The position numbers and the translations under genes are program-made. The notes under the pieces were generated by a model, which saw only the letters and a list, made by a program, of their open reading frames with translations, was not told where the DNA came from and did no database searches. From assembly GCA_039881145.1 (NCBI GenBank), contig JAYKKI010000132.1, forward strand, positions 2,890,501 through 2,954,500: a stretch of 64,000 nt of DNA. The letters are read 5' to 3'. How positions within the stretch are numbered: the first letter of the stretch is position 1; each line of letters begins with the position of its first letter. Shown here piece after piece: positions 33,481-46,028 of this stretch. This DNA comes from Druceiella hillmani (taxonomy: Eukaryota; Arthropoda; Insecta; Lepidoptera; Hepialidae).

Positions 33481-36384
33481 TAGTTTTAGGAAAAAAATTA
33501 TAAGTAGTGATATACAAAATTAAACTGAGAACTCTTCATGACTGATTTAAAATTTATTCGACCCTACCTTGCAATAGTTATGATTCCAAAATATTAATAT
33601 GAAAAGTATGTATTTTTTTAAATGTTGATAATATTTAGTTTTTGTTAACAAATATTTAATAAAACAACTATTAAAATTTAAATAGTCTTTCTATAACTAT
33701 GATTTACGAATTGAAGTTCCGTTTAATTAAAGGCAAAAAGAAATATTGACTATTTTTTGTTTTTTTCCTAAAATTTTTTATTATCTAAACATTATTAAAT
33801 TTAATTTTTTTTTATCTATTAAATTTAATTTTTTTAAATTATAACCCTATATTACGAATGGTACAACCGATCTCTGCAACGGTACAACGCGCTCAACAAT
33901 TGATGAAAATTAATCGGCAAATTCTATTTTCGTCAACATAATAGACTTACCTTGGTCGGTAAAAAATTTTAAAAAATTTAAACATTTGACACAAAATAGT
34001 TTAATTAAAGCTATTAGGAGAAACATGACCGATATAACTAATTGAATTTTAATGCTATTTGCTTCAGTCCATTTAAAGTGAATCGAATGTAATGGAAGCG
34101 GATAGGTATGTGTTTGAAACATAATTATAAGGACGAAATTATTATGACTGAACGCGGAATTTACCTGGTAAATTTTAAATTTAGCCACAATAATTCGATT
34201 CTTGTAATTTTATACATATATCAATCAGTTATTAATGCGCATAGATAAAATCTAATACTAAATAAAACGTTTTATTGAAAAATAACTCACGGTTAATGTC
34301 ACGTTAAATTTACTGTCATATAATTTATGCAGAAATTAGTTTAAATGAAATAGGCTAATTATGTTTAAAGAACCTAATGGAGTCAACTAAACGGTAGACT
34401 GACTTCATAGTTGATTCACTGCCTTAATAATTTATTAGGAAATATGCCAATATAAATCTACATAAAAATTATTAAATAAGTTCCTCTGTCTTGCAAATAA
34501 GGTTTTACATTTTTGGTCGGACTGTTCATTTTCGCGATGTTAATTTTTCAAAATTTTCCTTCAAAATTCAATTCACACAGCAACACGGTAAAAGCCATGC
34601 CTGAGGCTCGACGTCTGATTTTATGAAGTTTTTTGCGCTTGAATTTAATAAGAATGAAATTTGTCACAAGTTTTCCAATTCAATAAATTTTAATTAATAA
34701 TGGAGCGACGTAAACTCACATTGTGGTTGGACTTCATTTTATAATCAAAACAACTAAGGTCATCAAACTTATTTTTCACGATAGTTATTATACAGATATT
34801 TGGAAGTTATGTATTGAAGGCTAGTTATAACAAGTAATTGTTTAAACAGAAGAACAATTTATTGTAATTTCTTTTATATATGATAATTGGTTTTTGTTCA
34901 GTTTCTTAGTACGCACTTCATTTAATTATTTTCTCGTGGGGATAATAAATACTTAAATAATAATGAATATTGTTAAATAAATATTAACCAAGATTTTTGC
35001 CTTACAGTACAAGAAGTATAAATGTGAATTTGGTATACAATCTATCTTCTTGGTAGTACTAGATATGTTTTAGAATATTTTTTTTCAGAGAGGGTTTTTA
35101 TCCTGATTATAGCACACATTGCTAACATTTCGTAAATGAAGACAAAATGAAAGTGGCCAAAATTTTCATTGTAAGAAATAATATACGAGTATTGTGGAAT
35201 GAAAGTAATCTTCCTAATTGTAATGGTATTACACTTTGCCATCTTTAGTTAATTAGGAAATATTTAAAAAAACGTTACAAAATGTAATCAAAAATTCCAG
35301 TTTCGTAAATTTAATTTTGCACTGAAATATAATATTTTTCATGATTCCCCGTTGACAAATTCGTTGAAGTTTGCGGGATTCGTTTTCTTCAAACATATTG
35401 GCTTGATATTTTTGCTATTTTGTTTAAAATAATAAACCAAGTGGAGCTATCGTTATTGACAAATTTGGGGCTAGCACAACTATATATTATCCGGGTATCT
35501 CAGGATATGTTCATACCATCGGAGTGATTTTAAGCTTCCTCTTATTGGTTTCTAATTTTATTAAATGGAGTGATATCGGCTTACCGGCGTAACATGCGCA
35601 TTTCTATTATACGCAGTTTGTTAAGGTGTTATTTTTTGGTCATCGAACATTCTGATCCATAAAAATTGTAGATTTTGAATTGATGTAGATTTTGAATGAT
35701 TAAAATTCAAACATATTCGTGTTTTAAAAATTTATTACCAATATATGTAGAAAATAAAAAGTTCAAAAGAAGTATTGAATAATAATTTTCTTACGATAAA
35801 ACCATTAAATAAAATATTTATATTACGTAGGTATTTTCCAAACCGAATATTTTAATGTAAGAAATATAATTAATCAAATGGTAGCTTGAATATATTGAAA
35901 TGAAAAGAAAAATAAAGCATCAGAGTTGGCCTGTAATTAAGGATCCTAATAGTAGATTGCCCTTAACTTTCAATAATAAAATATATAATGTATCAAATAT
36001 TTATTGTTAAAAACTTTCATTATAGTCGGGATGATTGTATGAGGTCCAATTAGCTACGATATATTATATTCCAAACATATTATTGTACCTAATAACATTT
36101 TCTTTACAGTCTTGGCCCGTTGTATTTACATCAAATCTATAATATTCTGTATATTAAAACTTATTAATGTAGAGCCAAAGCCAATACAGTACACTTAGGC
36201 AATGAATTTTAAGCAATTAATTATACAAAATCATAAAAAAAAGAAATCCAGTTAACACAAAATCAAAGTTAATGCGTTGTTCGTAGGATTTAAACAATGT
36301 TAATTTAAAACAAAATGAGAATTCTTATAATGTAATATTTCCTAGAATTAGGATTGGCATCTACAACCCTGAAATGATAAGAGC
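33481..36384. other. AT-rich non-coding stretch
   Basis: A ~25-bp direct duplication of an ATTAAATTTAATTTTTT phrase lies at about 33793-33834. Small frames on both strands have no features. Nothing else was seen. Confidence 0.5.
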
Positions 36385-36600
36385 GCTTAGACCTCCACCC
36401 GCTTAGTTTAGTGGACCTCCACTCACAACGGAATGTGCCCTCACGTGTGTGCCATTTGACATTATTGACTCTCTGACATGCTCTCCCACCTCACTGCGTA
36501 CGCCGCACGTTCTTACACCACTCTCCTGTGGTCTTGTGCGCGAACGACCGCTGCCGTTTGGTATGTTTCCCTTTTTACTTTGAGTGGCATTATCTTATCG
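36385..36600. other. GC-rich patch downstream of the RTE relic
   Basis: About 215 bp of C-rich (plus strand) sequence with several CpGs contrasts with its surroundings. On the minus strand it lies about 140 bp past the RTE reverse transcriptase relic, so it may be the 3' part of that element. The minus-strand translation does not show the usual RTE C-terminal motifs, however. An exon or CpG-rich regulatory patch is the alternative. Confidence 0.35.
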
Positions 36601-36739
36601 CACATGATAATTGTAAATTTTTTCCACTTAAGTTGAAGCTCTATAAGTCAAATCGTTACAGTTTTACCATCATTACTAAAGATTTAGCTTAAACATATAA
36701 ATTAGGTCAGCATTGGTAATTACGTCGTTCCTATAATAT

Positions 36740-37110
36740 TTGAAATACGCGACACGTGTTCTGTTTATTTATATTAGTGTTTAAACCATTTCCTTCTAAT
36801 ACCTCCATCCATGAGGCAAAGATTTGTTGGAGGTCGTTTATATTATCAGAGATCAATACAAGATCATTCGCATAAAAAATATTCCATGGTAATTATTTTT
36901 GTTAGTGTTTAGTCAGATGTCCATGATATTTTTAAACATCAATGCGCCGAACGTTGAACATTGGTGCACTCCTACTTAAATTTCAAACGTTTTTTCTATA
37001 CTTACGGGTCTTAGGACTTGGGTAGTGATAGATTTGTAGATGTCTTAAATAAGGCTGATATGATATTCGGATACTAGCTATTGTCCAAGCGATTTTCAGA
37101 CGAATCTGGA
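36740..37110 (-). mobile_element. RTE-type LINE reverse transcriptase relic
   Basis: Reading the minus strand from high to low coordinates gives: SEYHISLI, a stop, then DIYKSITTQVLRPV (about 37080-37020), matching PEKYVxLIxDMYxGATTxVRTPV; then FEI, a stop, VGVHQCSTFGALMF (about 36998-36938), matching the PVxVGLHQGSALSPxLF motif; then LPWNIFYANDLVLIS (about 36901-36857), holding the YADD active site with the first Asp changed to Asn; then a DNINDLQQ...WMEVLEGNGL stretch (about 36855-36785), matching the ELQxxLxxWxxALExxGLK helix. Stops within motifs and the D-to-N change show that the copy is dead. Endonuclease and 5' parts are not recognisable with confidence, although minus-strand fragments near 37900-38100 (GEYYKN, FTEEEL) may be the pre-RT linker. 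Confidence 0.85.
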
Positions 37111-38169
37111 GAAACATACTCAAATTTCTGAAAACGAAGTGTTTTTTTGTCAGTTTTTATTTTTCCATCTCAATTTGAACCACTTGAATTTTATCTGACA
37201 TGCTTTTTTCAGTGACACCCCAATGTGGCTTAGTTAGGGCTCACAATTATAATCTACTTCAATCTTTTGTTTCGAATCCGCTCCTAAATTTGGAGCATAT
37301 GTTACATTAGTTTAACAGCCCTAATATTTTTGAACAGGGGATGCTAGAGAGCATCCTCTTCCCCCTACTAAAATTGGAAAAACGATGTTAGAGAGTGATT
37401 TAAAGGGACTGATCACCCATAAGCTGGGTATCTTATGTCCATAAGCTGGGTATCGCGTGATCTTGTGTTTATTATACATTTTGTTTCCTGTATGACTTTT
37501 AATTCATTTGGAGTGAGCGACAGAAGTGGTCTTGAACACTTTCAAGTCAGCAATATTTCTAATTTATGGGGTATTCATAATATGTTTTTGAATTTTGCGC
37601 CCAATAGTTTTTAATATCTTAATCTCAATTTAACAGTTTTCGATTTTCAAAATTTATATGTTTTAATGTTATGATGCGTTTTTGATATTTTATGTATATT
37701 TAACTATGAATTGATTGTCTGTTATTTGTAGTAGATATTGCCGTTTGGATTTACTTTCCCTAATGCTACGCACCTTCTAGTTTGTCTCATTTTTCTTTGT
37801 AAATATGAAGATGGTTTTAAACATTCGTGACTGTTATTGCTTGAAAATATTTTTTCTAGCCGTTGCGATTTTTATGACTTCTGGGCCACCATTCAGTTTA
37901 TTTATTGGGTCTCTTTTATTTCTTGTCCTGACTAGGTGTACATCCATCTGGTTTATGCAGACTCTTTCAAAACCGTCCTATATTACATAAGGCAAAAACT
38001 CTATGATGTTAATGGTACTTCGATCTTCATTCAGTTCCTCTTCAGTAAACGAACCTTTCATGTTAATCTATTAGTTCTTGTAATATTCCCCATTTAATTT
38101 CTGATTTTAACTTTTGATTTAATATTATTTACCGGCTTTGAAAAAAAAGTATACTCATTCCGCCGTTTC
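37111..38169. other. AT-rich stretch, possibly remnant of the RTE element
   Basis: If the RTE element was once longer, its fingers domain and pre-RT region would lie here on the minus strand, but only faint fragments (GEYYKN and FTEEEL near 38095-38020) are suggestive. A direct repeat at 37419-37455 is listed separately. The 61-codon plus frame at 37805-37990 has no features. Confidence 0.35.
37418..37456. repeat. Direct repeat of CCATAAGCTGGGTATC
   Basis: The 16-mer occurs at about 37418-37433 and again 22 bp downstream, exactly repeated, consistent with a young local tandem duplication. Confidence 0.85.
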
Positions 38170-38400
38170 AATGGATTTCATGCCCACTGTCGCTGACGTT
38201 GAAGTCTTCATTAGTAATCCTTGGAAAGGTTTTTGCAATATAGCTGATGAGTGTGGGGGCCCCTGGCTGAACTTGCCTACCAACTCTCTCCGAGCTATTG
38301 AAGTAAAAGATGCCGACCCAAGCGGCGTAGACGCGCCAGGTAAGAATTGCCTAATGATAAAGAAGATGAACTTATCTTCCCTGGAGCTGGATTAATAATC
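38150..38400. other. Exon-like GC-richer segment open on both strands
   Basis: About 200 bp of balanced base composition lie in AT-rich DNA. Plus strand: a frame from 38138 to 38395 (85 codons) with Trp/Cys-containing motifs (NPWKGFCN, ECGGPWLN) that meets CAG|GTAAGAAT, a strong splice donor, at about 38339. Minus strand: from an acceptor-like TTCATCTTCTTTATCATTAG (about 38377-38358), a frame of about 60 codons runs down to a TGA near 38170, with segments LTWRVYAAW and RITNEDFNVSDSG. Both frames share the same codon register, so base periodicity cannot tell them apart. I do not recognise either product. It could be a lone exon of a gene spanning the window, or an old transposon fragment. Confidence 0.35.
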
Positions 38401-39299
38401 AAATGTTTATCCGAGACCAAACCGTAAGCCAAAGTTAAAAAAAAATAAGAAATTTTACATTCAAATTCTAATTACTTTATCAATATAGTTGAGTATTTAT
38501 ATGAAACATATAGTAATACCGGGCGGAATAAAGAATCTTTATGCCGTTTTTTTAATGAAATTATTAGTATTTATGTACAACAAATATTATTTATGGAGAA
38601 GCTTTCGTAGGTGGTTATGTGAATATTATAATTTGTATAATTTTATGATTATTGAATTACTACGACGAGAACCTAGACATGAAAAAAGGTAAGAATTTTT
38701 GAGAACTTTGAAGAGGCCTCAGTACACTTTTAAAGAAATTAAATACGATAAAATATGCATTTAACATTTAATAAAATTGTATACTCGTGGACATTAAATT
38801 ACCACGAAAATACCAAAAAATCACAATAACGTTTTTCTTAACATTATAATGGAAAAATCCATAATTAGGAAATTAAATAAATTAACCCCTCGTCTAATTT
38901 CCAAGCCTCAGACTATCATTAAAAATAGTCCAAGATTTCCATGAAAAAGAACCATAATCATTTTATAAAGTGTTTCAATAAAAAAATTCATCCACTGAAG
39001 AGGGAAATAAAATTGACCTTACGTAATTAATAAGTACTGTGATTCATTTTTAAATATGATAATTTATATTCTTTTTAATGTCATTCAAAATCAAAAATAT
39101 TACATGAAAGTAACGTTTTTTTTACGGTTTTTTTTTAATATTTCAATCTTAACCAAAATTTGAAGAGGATTTTTAGATAGGTCATATAGGCAAAATCTAA
39201 TAAATATCAAATAATTAATTCCAAAATCATAGAATCCTTTTACACAATTTGACATGATTAAGAAACGTAAAAAAAACTGTTCATGAGTTAACCGATACA
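38401..39299. other. AT-rich non-coding stretch
   Basis: A 67-codon plus frame (38489-38692) has random composition. Nothing else was seen. Confidence 0.5.
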
Positions 39300-39752
39300 G
39301 AACAAATAACGAACATATGTATTTGTAAGTACGCCTTTTTACTTGATATCAAAAGGGCATTTTTAGCCTCTGCGATCTAATATAATTATCCTTTTGGGCG
39401 AGCGAGCAGTCACGTACTCAACAACTTTCTATTTTAAATTCGATTACGTTAGCAATATTGACCGAACCGCCAATTCCGACTCACTGGCTATTTATTCTCC
39501 GACACAATGGTGCCATATAAGGTTTAGTTTTATTCCGTAAGCGAAATGTATAAAATAAGCTTCGTTCATGAAATGCTATAAAATATGACATTTGTTACAA
39601 ATATTATACCATACTGAGAAAAGCGTAAACAACTTCAAATATAATTTACCGTGATTCTTCTAGTAGTCATAAAAATTGATTGTTGAATGGTATGTGGAAT
39701 TTCATAAAAGCTTTACGAAAACTGTGGCTATTAAATGTGGAACATGAAATAG
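39300..39752. repeat. Paralogous non-coding block, member 1 (partner 63061-63490)
   Basis: About 450 bp align in the same orientation with 63061-63490. Shared anchors include ACAAATAACGAA, GCATTTTTA with CT(C/T)TGC, AACAACTT, TATTTTAAATTC, ACGTTAGCAAT(A/T)TTGACC, AATGGT(G/A)CCATA, GCTATAAAATATG and TAGTCATAAAAATT followed by GAATGGTAT. Identity is roughly 65-70% by eye with small indels. The match starts after the RTE relic and follows block A in the same order as its partner follows block B. Confidence 0.72.
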
Positions 39753-42700
39753 AAAATAATCCTCATTGAGAATTTTATGTTTGAATATTTTAACTATGGG
39801 CAAGTTATGAGGATTTTTACTATTTTTCATTTCATTTGACGTAACATTTAAAAATTGGTTTTAAGTAGATATTTTCCAAAGAAGAATTTAGGATGTGTAG
39901 CTATTTCTTACACTAAGTATGATTACATAAATTACACTCACAATTTTGATTTTTTATTCGTGTTAATCAAACATAAATATTTTCATTTATCCTGAATTTA
40001 ATGTTTTAAAATAAGAATTCCAATAGTTTTAATCTTCTATGGAGGCCCAATAATAGCTTATAATCAAATATCGCTCTAAGCAACTATTGGTTACAATGTA
40101 CTATATATTTGAAGTTTATACGAGAGTAGCATTGACAGTTATTACGCCTTGTCATTTGTTATTATATTAATACAAAAATAAACAAAAAAAAAATTAAAAC
40201 TGTGGTCTTTGATAATTCATCCAAGTAAAGTACCTCGATATGACAAGAGTTTATTATTATTATACATGATATCATTATTGATTTTTACAAATTGGTGGGA
40301 GTTTGAAAATAAAAGAGATAAATTTAACACGAGAAAATTTATGCTTGGTGATTTTTTATGACTTTCATTCTGGCCTAATCAAAGTTAAAATCGGCTTTAA
40401 TTTGGATTTTGTGATAAAGCTCCAATCTGCGCTATTGTTTGCAATTAGTTCAATAACTTCAAGCGAGGTTGTACCAATATCAGTAATTATTTGCTTGACA
40501 GAGATCCATCAAAAGCGACAACTGAAGATAAAGGACATGCAGGGCAGCCCATGATAAAGACTGGTATGAGAATTGCCTATCAGCAGATTCGTGCAATTTT
40601 AGGCGTTGATTGAAATCAAGCATAGAACTATAAGCATCATAAAAATATAAGCATCAGAAAGATAGATACACGCTTCGTGGTTTGACAGAAGATCTAAGCA
40701 CTGCGTGTGTCTAAAGACATTTATTCAACAACATTAATTTAAAATTATGCCTCAATACACTGAGATAGAAAAATGCCGATTATTTTCTACGTCGAGTGTA
40801 AAAATTATGGGTCGTCCACCATGCAGTTTCGACTTCATAATGTGAAATATATGATTATTTCCAATAAAAAAGATAAACTGCTGTGACTGACTTCGAAAGT
40901 ACAAAAGAAAAGACGTCCAATAAAAGTGGGCTAATTACTTCTCATGTAGTTCCATCAATTAAAACGATACATGAGTGCCACGGACTCCATTTTCGATACT
41001 TGCTACTTAGTTCCATTTTATATTCAAAAAAGTTTCAGTGTTACCTGTTATATCTGTAGTAGTTTCCAATACATTGAACATAGAAATACATAAATTTACT
41101 AGCTCTTACAATCACCCACCCATGTATAAATCATCAACACTGACAGACGATTTCCTAAACAGATAAAACCTTGACATTTCGTGCATGCATAATATTTGTG
41201 GAGTATATGTACTTCAACAATGTAATGATAAAATAATAAAAAATAGTTAAATTTTTGGCTTGCTCTATAATTTATTTTTCATTTTAAGATTTATTTATTA
41301 TTGCATAGTTGATTCTCAATTTGGTTTTCAAATTGAATTGTGAAAATAAAAACTTTAGAGTTGTTAAATTGTTTAATATTACTGTTTAAATTTAATATTT
41401 GTTCCACCTTTTGTCATCCTAGTAATTGTTTATAAAAAGCAATCGATTATCTATTTCTCAAGTACTGTTAAACGAATTGAGACTAAGGTGGAAAATTATT
41501 TCTAATTAAAAAAAATACTTTGAATACCTGATTTTAGTACTACATTATTTATATCGCCGTTACCTCATATGCAAAATCAATTCATACGTACGTTATATAT
41601 AGAGGTTACTCGAATGGCTATCGTATAAATTCGTACTTCAATATTTTACTTCCTTTCTCCTTATTTCTTCCTTCGTCATCCTCCAATAAATACTATAGAT
41701 TGAGTTTCAATAAATGTAATAAAATCATATTTCATTGATATGCCGATACATCACTGCGTTGTTTTAAGAAGTTTAACTTCCCGTATCCTCGCCATAACGA
41801 CGTATTTTATATGCACTTACAGATATGTCTAAATTGTAGTTTTTAGTATTTCTTTAAGTGTGCAGAAATACCAATAACGTTATATTTTTCAGACGATTAC
41901 GTGCTTGAAATCCTCATAATATTTGATAATTTCTAATTACTGTAGGTATTAGAAGGTACTAATTCGGAGAGCTAACAATTGGATTTTGCCCTGTTAAATT
42001 ACATTTTTCAAACCGCCCTGAGTTCTTGGCGTAAATGTGAAGTCGGTAACTATGAAAGTATCTTGTTTCTATTGAAAACCAATTTACGCTAATGGATACT
42101 TAAAACTATTTTTTTTTGCGATTCAATCCCAAATCCACCACAACTGATGTTACGTAAGTACGTAATAATGCTCTTCAACCAATTACAGACATTGTAGCTT
42201 CGGTCATCTCAACTGTTATCTTTCCTTTGGAGTGGAAATAGTGTATATTGTCTCTGCACCTAAAAGTTTGTCGCCTGCGTAGCTTATGAATTTTCGGCGC
42301 AAATCGATTTTACCGCAATCCGAAGTCTTTGATTCAAGGTCCACTCATTACATTCTACTACGTTTATAACTTACTAAATCTAATTTAGTCTAGCTTTAAA
42401 GCTGGTCACCGTTTTACATTGTCCGTCCATTTATAAAATTCTATCCTTCAATTATCAATGTAAAGTACATCTAATTATTTAGGTTTAAACATTCCTCAGC
42501 TTCTGGTTAAACATTTTTCTTTTTTTAATTATAATTTAATTGTTGAAAACTGCATTTGTTTTAACGTAATCATCTTATTAAGATAACTTTTATATAGTTA
42601 TTATAAGCTGATTTATTTTAATTTGATATTATATTCTCTTGTACATTTCAAACTCATAGTTACCGTTTTACTGAATTATTTAACTTAAACCTATCAGTTA

Positions 42701-43148
42701 CTACTGTTATCCGAAAACCTACCTAGTTCTTGACAAGAGTATTCAAGAAAGTATTGGCTATTAATTATTAATCCAATAATGAAATAAAATAATTCTGCCA
42801 AGATTTAAAGCTAAGTACCTACCAGTACGTGTATGAGTAAGTGCGTTAATTTTTAAAAAATAATTTTAAGTAATGTAGACAATTGCAAAATTATACATAA
42901 TTTGTGTTTCAAGACGAATGTCGCTGGTTTTCATACAAAGGTAATGGATTTTAAAGAAAGATTAAAATGAGTAAATGTGACATAGGTAACACTTCGAAAT
43001 AGTTTGTTTAATATGTAAATATTTTGTCAATATTCCAAATTTTTCCATATTGTAAAAATAAGTCGAAAAATATTTCTGCACGATCTTATTTTCCCGCAAT
43101 TTCTAGAGATCTCTTAGTTGATACATAAAATATAGGTTAACAACCATG
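39753..43148. other. Non-coding stretch
   Basis: Positions 40480-41010 are slightly less AT-rich and contain short frames on both strands, including an 83-codon plus frame at 40303-40554. I looked for mariner, hAT and LINE motifs and found none convincing. The rest is AT-rich with no feature. Confidence 0.45.
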
Positions 43149-43181
43149 AGAATAATTTTAGATGTTATCTAAAATTATTCT
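43149..43181. repeat. Perfect 15-bp hairpin, 3-nt loop
   Basis: Arm AGAATAATTTTAGAT (43149-43163) is exactly complementary to 43167-43181 with loop GTT. It is AT-rich. Confidence 0.9.
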
Positions 43182-43489
43182 GATGTTTGACCTTAATTAT
43201 CTCATCCTTGCTTGAAGCAAATAAATGGATAAAAACGACTTATCAGATGAATATGAATAACTAGCGTATTTTTCTTCAGAAATTCATTTATATTATAAGA
43301 AGACTTATATGTTACAAGAATTAAAATATAAATTAATTCCTGCCATATTTTTCTTACTGTTAAATAAGGATATTCCAAAACACTTTGGGTGTTTCAGAAA
43401 AAATCCTCACCTTTCATATGAAAACTCCACTTTTCAATATTTTTTGTTAGTAAAGTTTTAAGGTTACTTCAATACTTGTTTCCTTGAAT

Positions 43490-44125
43490 ATATTATTTAA
43501 AAGGCTTGTAATTATCGATAATATAAGCTGGTTTTTAAAATACACTTGATTTTTTTACATTTGAACACTAAAGTAATTTCTTTTTCAGTTGGTCGTTGGT
43601 TCTGATGAATTAAAACTGAATAAATATTAATTAAAAATAATACAATATTTGTACCCCATTATTTAAATAATTCTTTGGAGGAGTCTACTTAGGGATAATA
43701 TAACTTTTTTAAACTTAACGCTAACTTCGAAGAAAACCGTATGTATTGGAGGCAAACAATTGAATATCTGGTATTGAACCATAATAATGAAACATTTATG
43801 ATTTTGTTATTTTTACACGAAATCATAAAAACAAATACGTTGTGTTACCACTTGAAAATTAAATTATATAATTAATTCCAAACATCATTTTAAATAATTG
43901 CATTGTTTGCATTGAATTTATTCCAAATCGACTTATTGTTTTTGAAAAATATAACTTGTAAGAGTTGAAAAAGCTTGTAATAGAATCTATTTTTATGGAA
44001 ATATATTGGAAAACACGGAAAAGGCAAGCCCAGAATAATATAAAGGGACGTGATTAAATACAAAGAATTAGCACTTTATAGCCAAGAAGAGATTTCTCTG
44101 TTTCAGATTGCAGAAAAGGCATCAA
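43490..44125. repeat. Paralogous non-coding block, member 2 (partner 18215-19440)
   Basis: Carries the two anchors described for the partner: AAAGGCTTGTAATTATCGAT at about 43500-43520, and GGAAAACACGGAAAAGGCA through GAATTAGCACTTTATAG at about 44009-44084. It is about half the partner's length between anchors. Confidence 0.58.
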
Positions 44126-45951
44126 ACTAAAAAAGGGCTATATAACTTTAAATGACGATGCTAAAAATGTTTTTGAGAAAAAAAAATACGTTTAGAAAGT
44201 TAATTTACGAGTCAAATAGACTAAAACGATGGAGTAGATTTTGTTATATTATTTTATACCTTATAATAATCTGTAACCACGGAAAAAGTCCAATGATTGA
44301 ACTAAAATTTCTTGGGAATTATCAAGTAACCAGTATTTTCAAATTATGTATCGTTACCTAGTAACCTTGAGTAGTCGTTTAAATAGAACAACACATTTTA
44401 TAAAATATTTTGATTCTTTTACATGTTGCAATTGATTTTTCTGAAGTTTTTCTGTCGTACACTCTTATTGCACTTACACTCTTTATACACTTGTTTAAGT
44501 GGCAATTTTTATCAGATTCGTAACTTTAAAGCACAAACTCGAAAATTTTAAAATTTTACATCATATTTGTGTCACAAGCAAAATATGGTCTATCATGCAG
44601 TTCAGCTGTGAATAGATTTAATTCACGGAGCATGTAAAACGAAAAGAATCGAAATATAGCACGAGAAAGAAAAAGTTTGGGAATCTCGTCGATTATGATA
44701 CTTTTCGAAATCCATAAGCATCATATTTTTAGGTATATAAGGAATGTATTTTAAATTGTGAATAAATTATTATACAAAATCCTCGGTTTGTAATATCAGA
44801 GTTCCTTTATTTCAAAACTTTATTATTAAAATGAGTTAAATTTATTTCGAATATCGCTTTATCAATATATCCCTATGGCAGTTTACCAGGCATTATGGGT
44901 GAACATAGATTATTGTTAATCTTATAATTATAAACATTCATATGAAATTTGTCAACAAATGTTAGGAAATTATGAAAATATAGAAAATTGTTAATGTTCA
45001 AAACTATATTACTGAAAATAAATGGAAATCTAAACATATTAAAATATCGAGGTGCGCATTGTTATATTGAAATTAGTCCATGAATAATTTCATTGGACAC
45101 GTTTCTCTGCAATATTTGATGTATCGGTGTTTTTTATTTGTTATCATATTATCAAACTGTGAAATTTACTTATAATAATTTACTGATTAATAAAGTATGT
45201 GATTTTTGCAAATATTCTGCTGTAATTCACAGCAAAGTAGTTGAAGTTGTAGTTGATCTGAGATTATTTTAGTTGTTGTACATGATATAAAAATGTATGT
45301 TGTTAGCTATGGTATTCCTGGAATTAAATTCGGGAAAAAACGGTACACATCCGCCACACACTCTAAAAGTGAAACATTTTATATATCATTATCGTGATCT
45401 TTCATGCTAATTTTCCCAATATATCATTAATGAACAATTATATGAATAGATGTTTTAAAGCATTTAGGAACACAATGTAAACTGAAACAGGCTATTCTTA
45501 ATTTATTGTGGTTATTACATTCACTGAAGTATTGAGGCGAAAAGTCAATACAAATAGATTTTCTCTTTACCAATATCTTTCACTTAACTTTATTCCTCAA
45601 AACAATATTTTACATTACCGTGTGAAAAAATAGCCCAAAAAAAAAATAAGATTTTTCAGGTGTGAAGATAACGTCGTATATCAAATTTAAATTGAAATAT
45701 TTATAAAAACACTTCAATATCTACATCAGTGTTATAATCCATTTATTTTTCCTAAATTTTTATCAATTAAATAATGTGTGTTTTATGCTTAGAAACGATT
45801 ATTTCATTATTCAATTTCTTCATAAATAATTGTTAATAGAGCAGTCGGTACGAATTAACTAAAGTAACTATAGTCTATTGGTAGCTAATATCAAAACGAG
45901 TATTGTTGTGGGGTTTAAACGGATACCAAATTGCAAATAAAATTTAAGTGC
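44126..45951. other. AT-rich non-coding stretch
   Basis: No supported feature. The 69-codon plus frame (44152-44361) has random composition. Confidence 0.5.
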
Positions 45952-46028
45952 TTTAGTAATATTGTGTGATACCTCCTACTTTGTAGTTTAGTACTACAAA
46001 GTAGGAGGTATCACACAATATTACTAAA
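45952..46028. repeat. Perfect 36-bp inverted repeat (hairpin), 5-nt spacer
   Basis: Arm 1 (45952-45987) and arm 2 (45993-46028) are exact reverse complements over all 36 positions, separated only by TTAGT. Complementarity stops abruptly on both sides (C against A outside, T against T inside). The arm centre GATACCTCCTACTTTGTAGT is not AT-simple, so chance is excluded. A transcript would form a 36-bp blunt hairpin. No poly-T terminator or flanking partner stem was seen. Confidence 0.97.

Noticed and set aside
40303..41200. Less AT-rich stretch considered as a mariner or other DNA transposon relic
   Set aside because: No DDE, zinc-finger or RT motif could be placed in any frame. Only generic short peptides were found.
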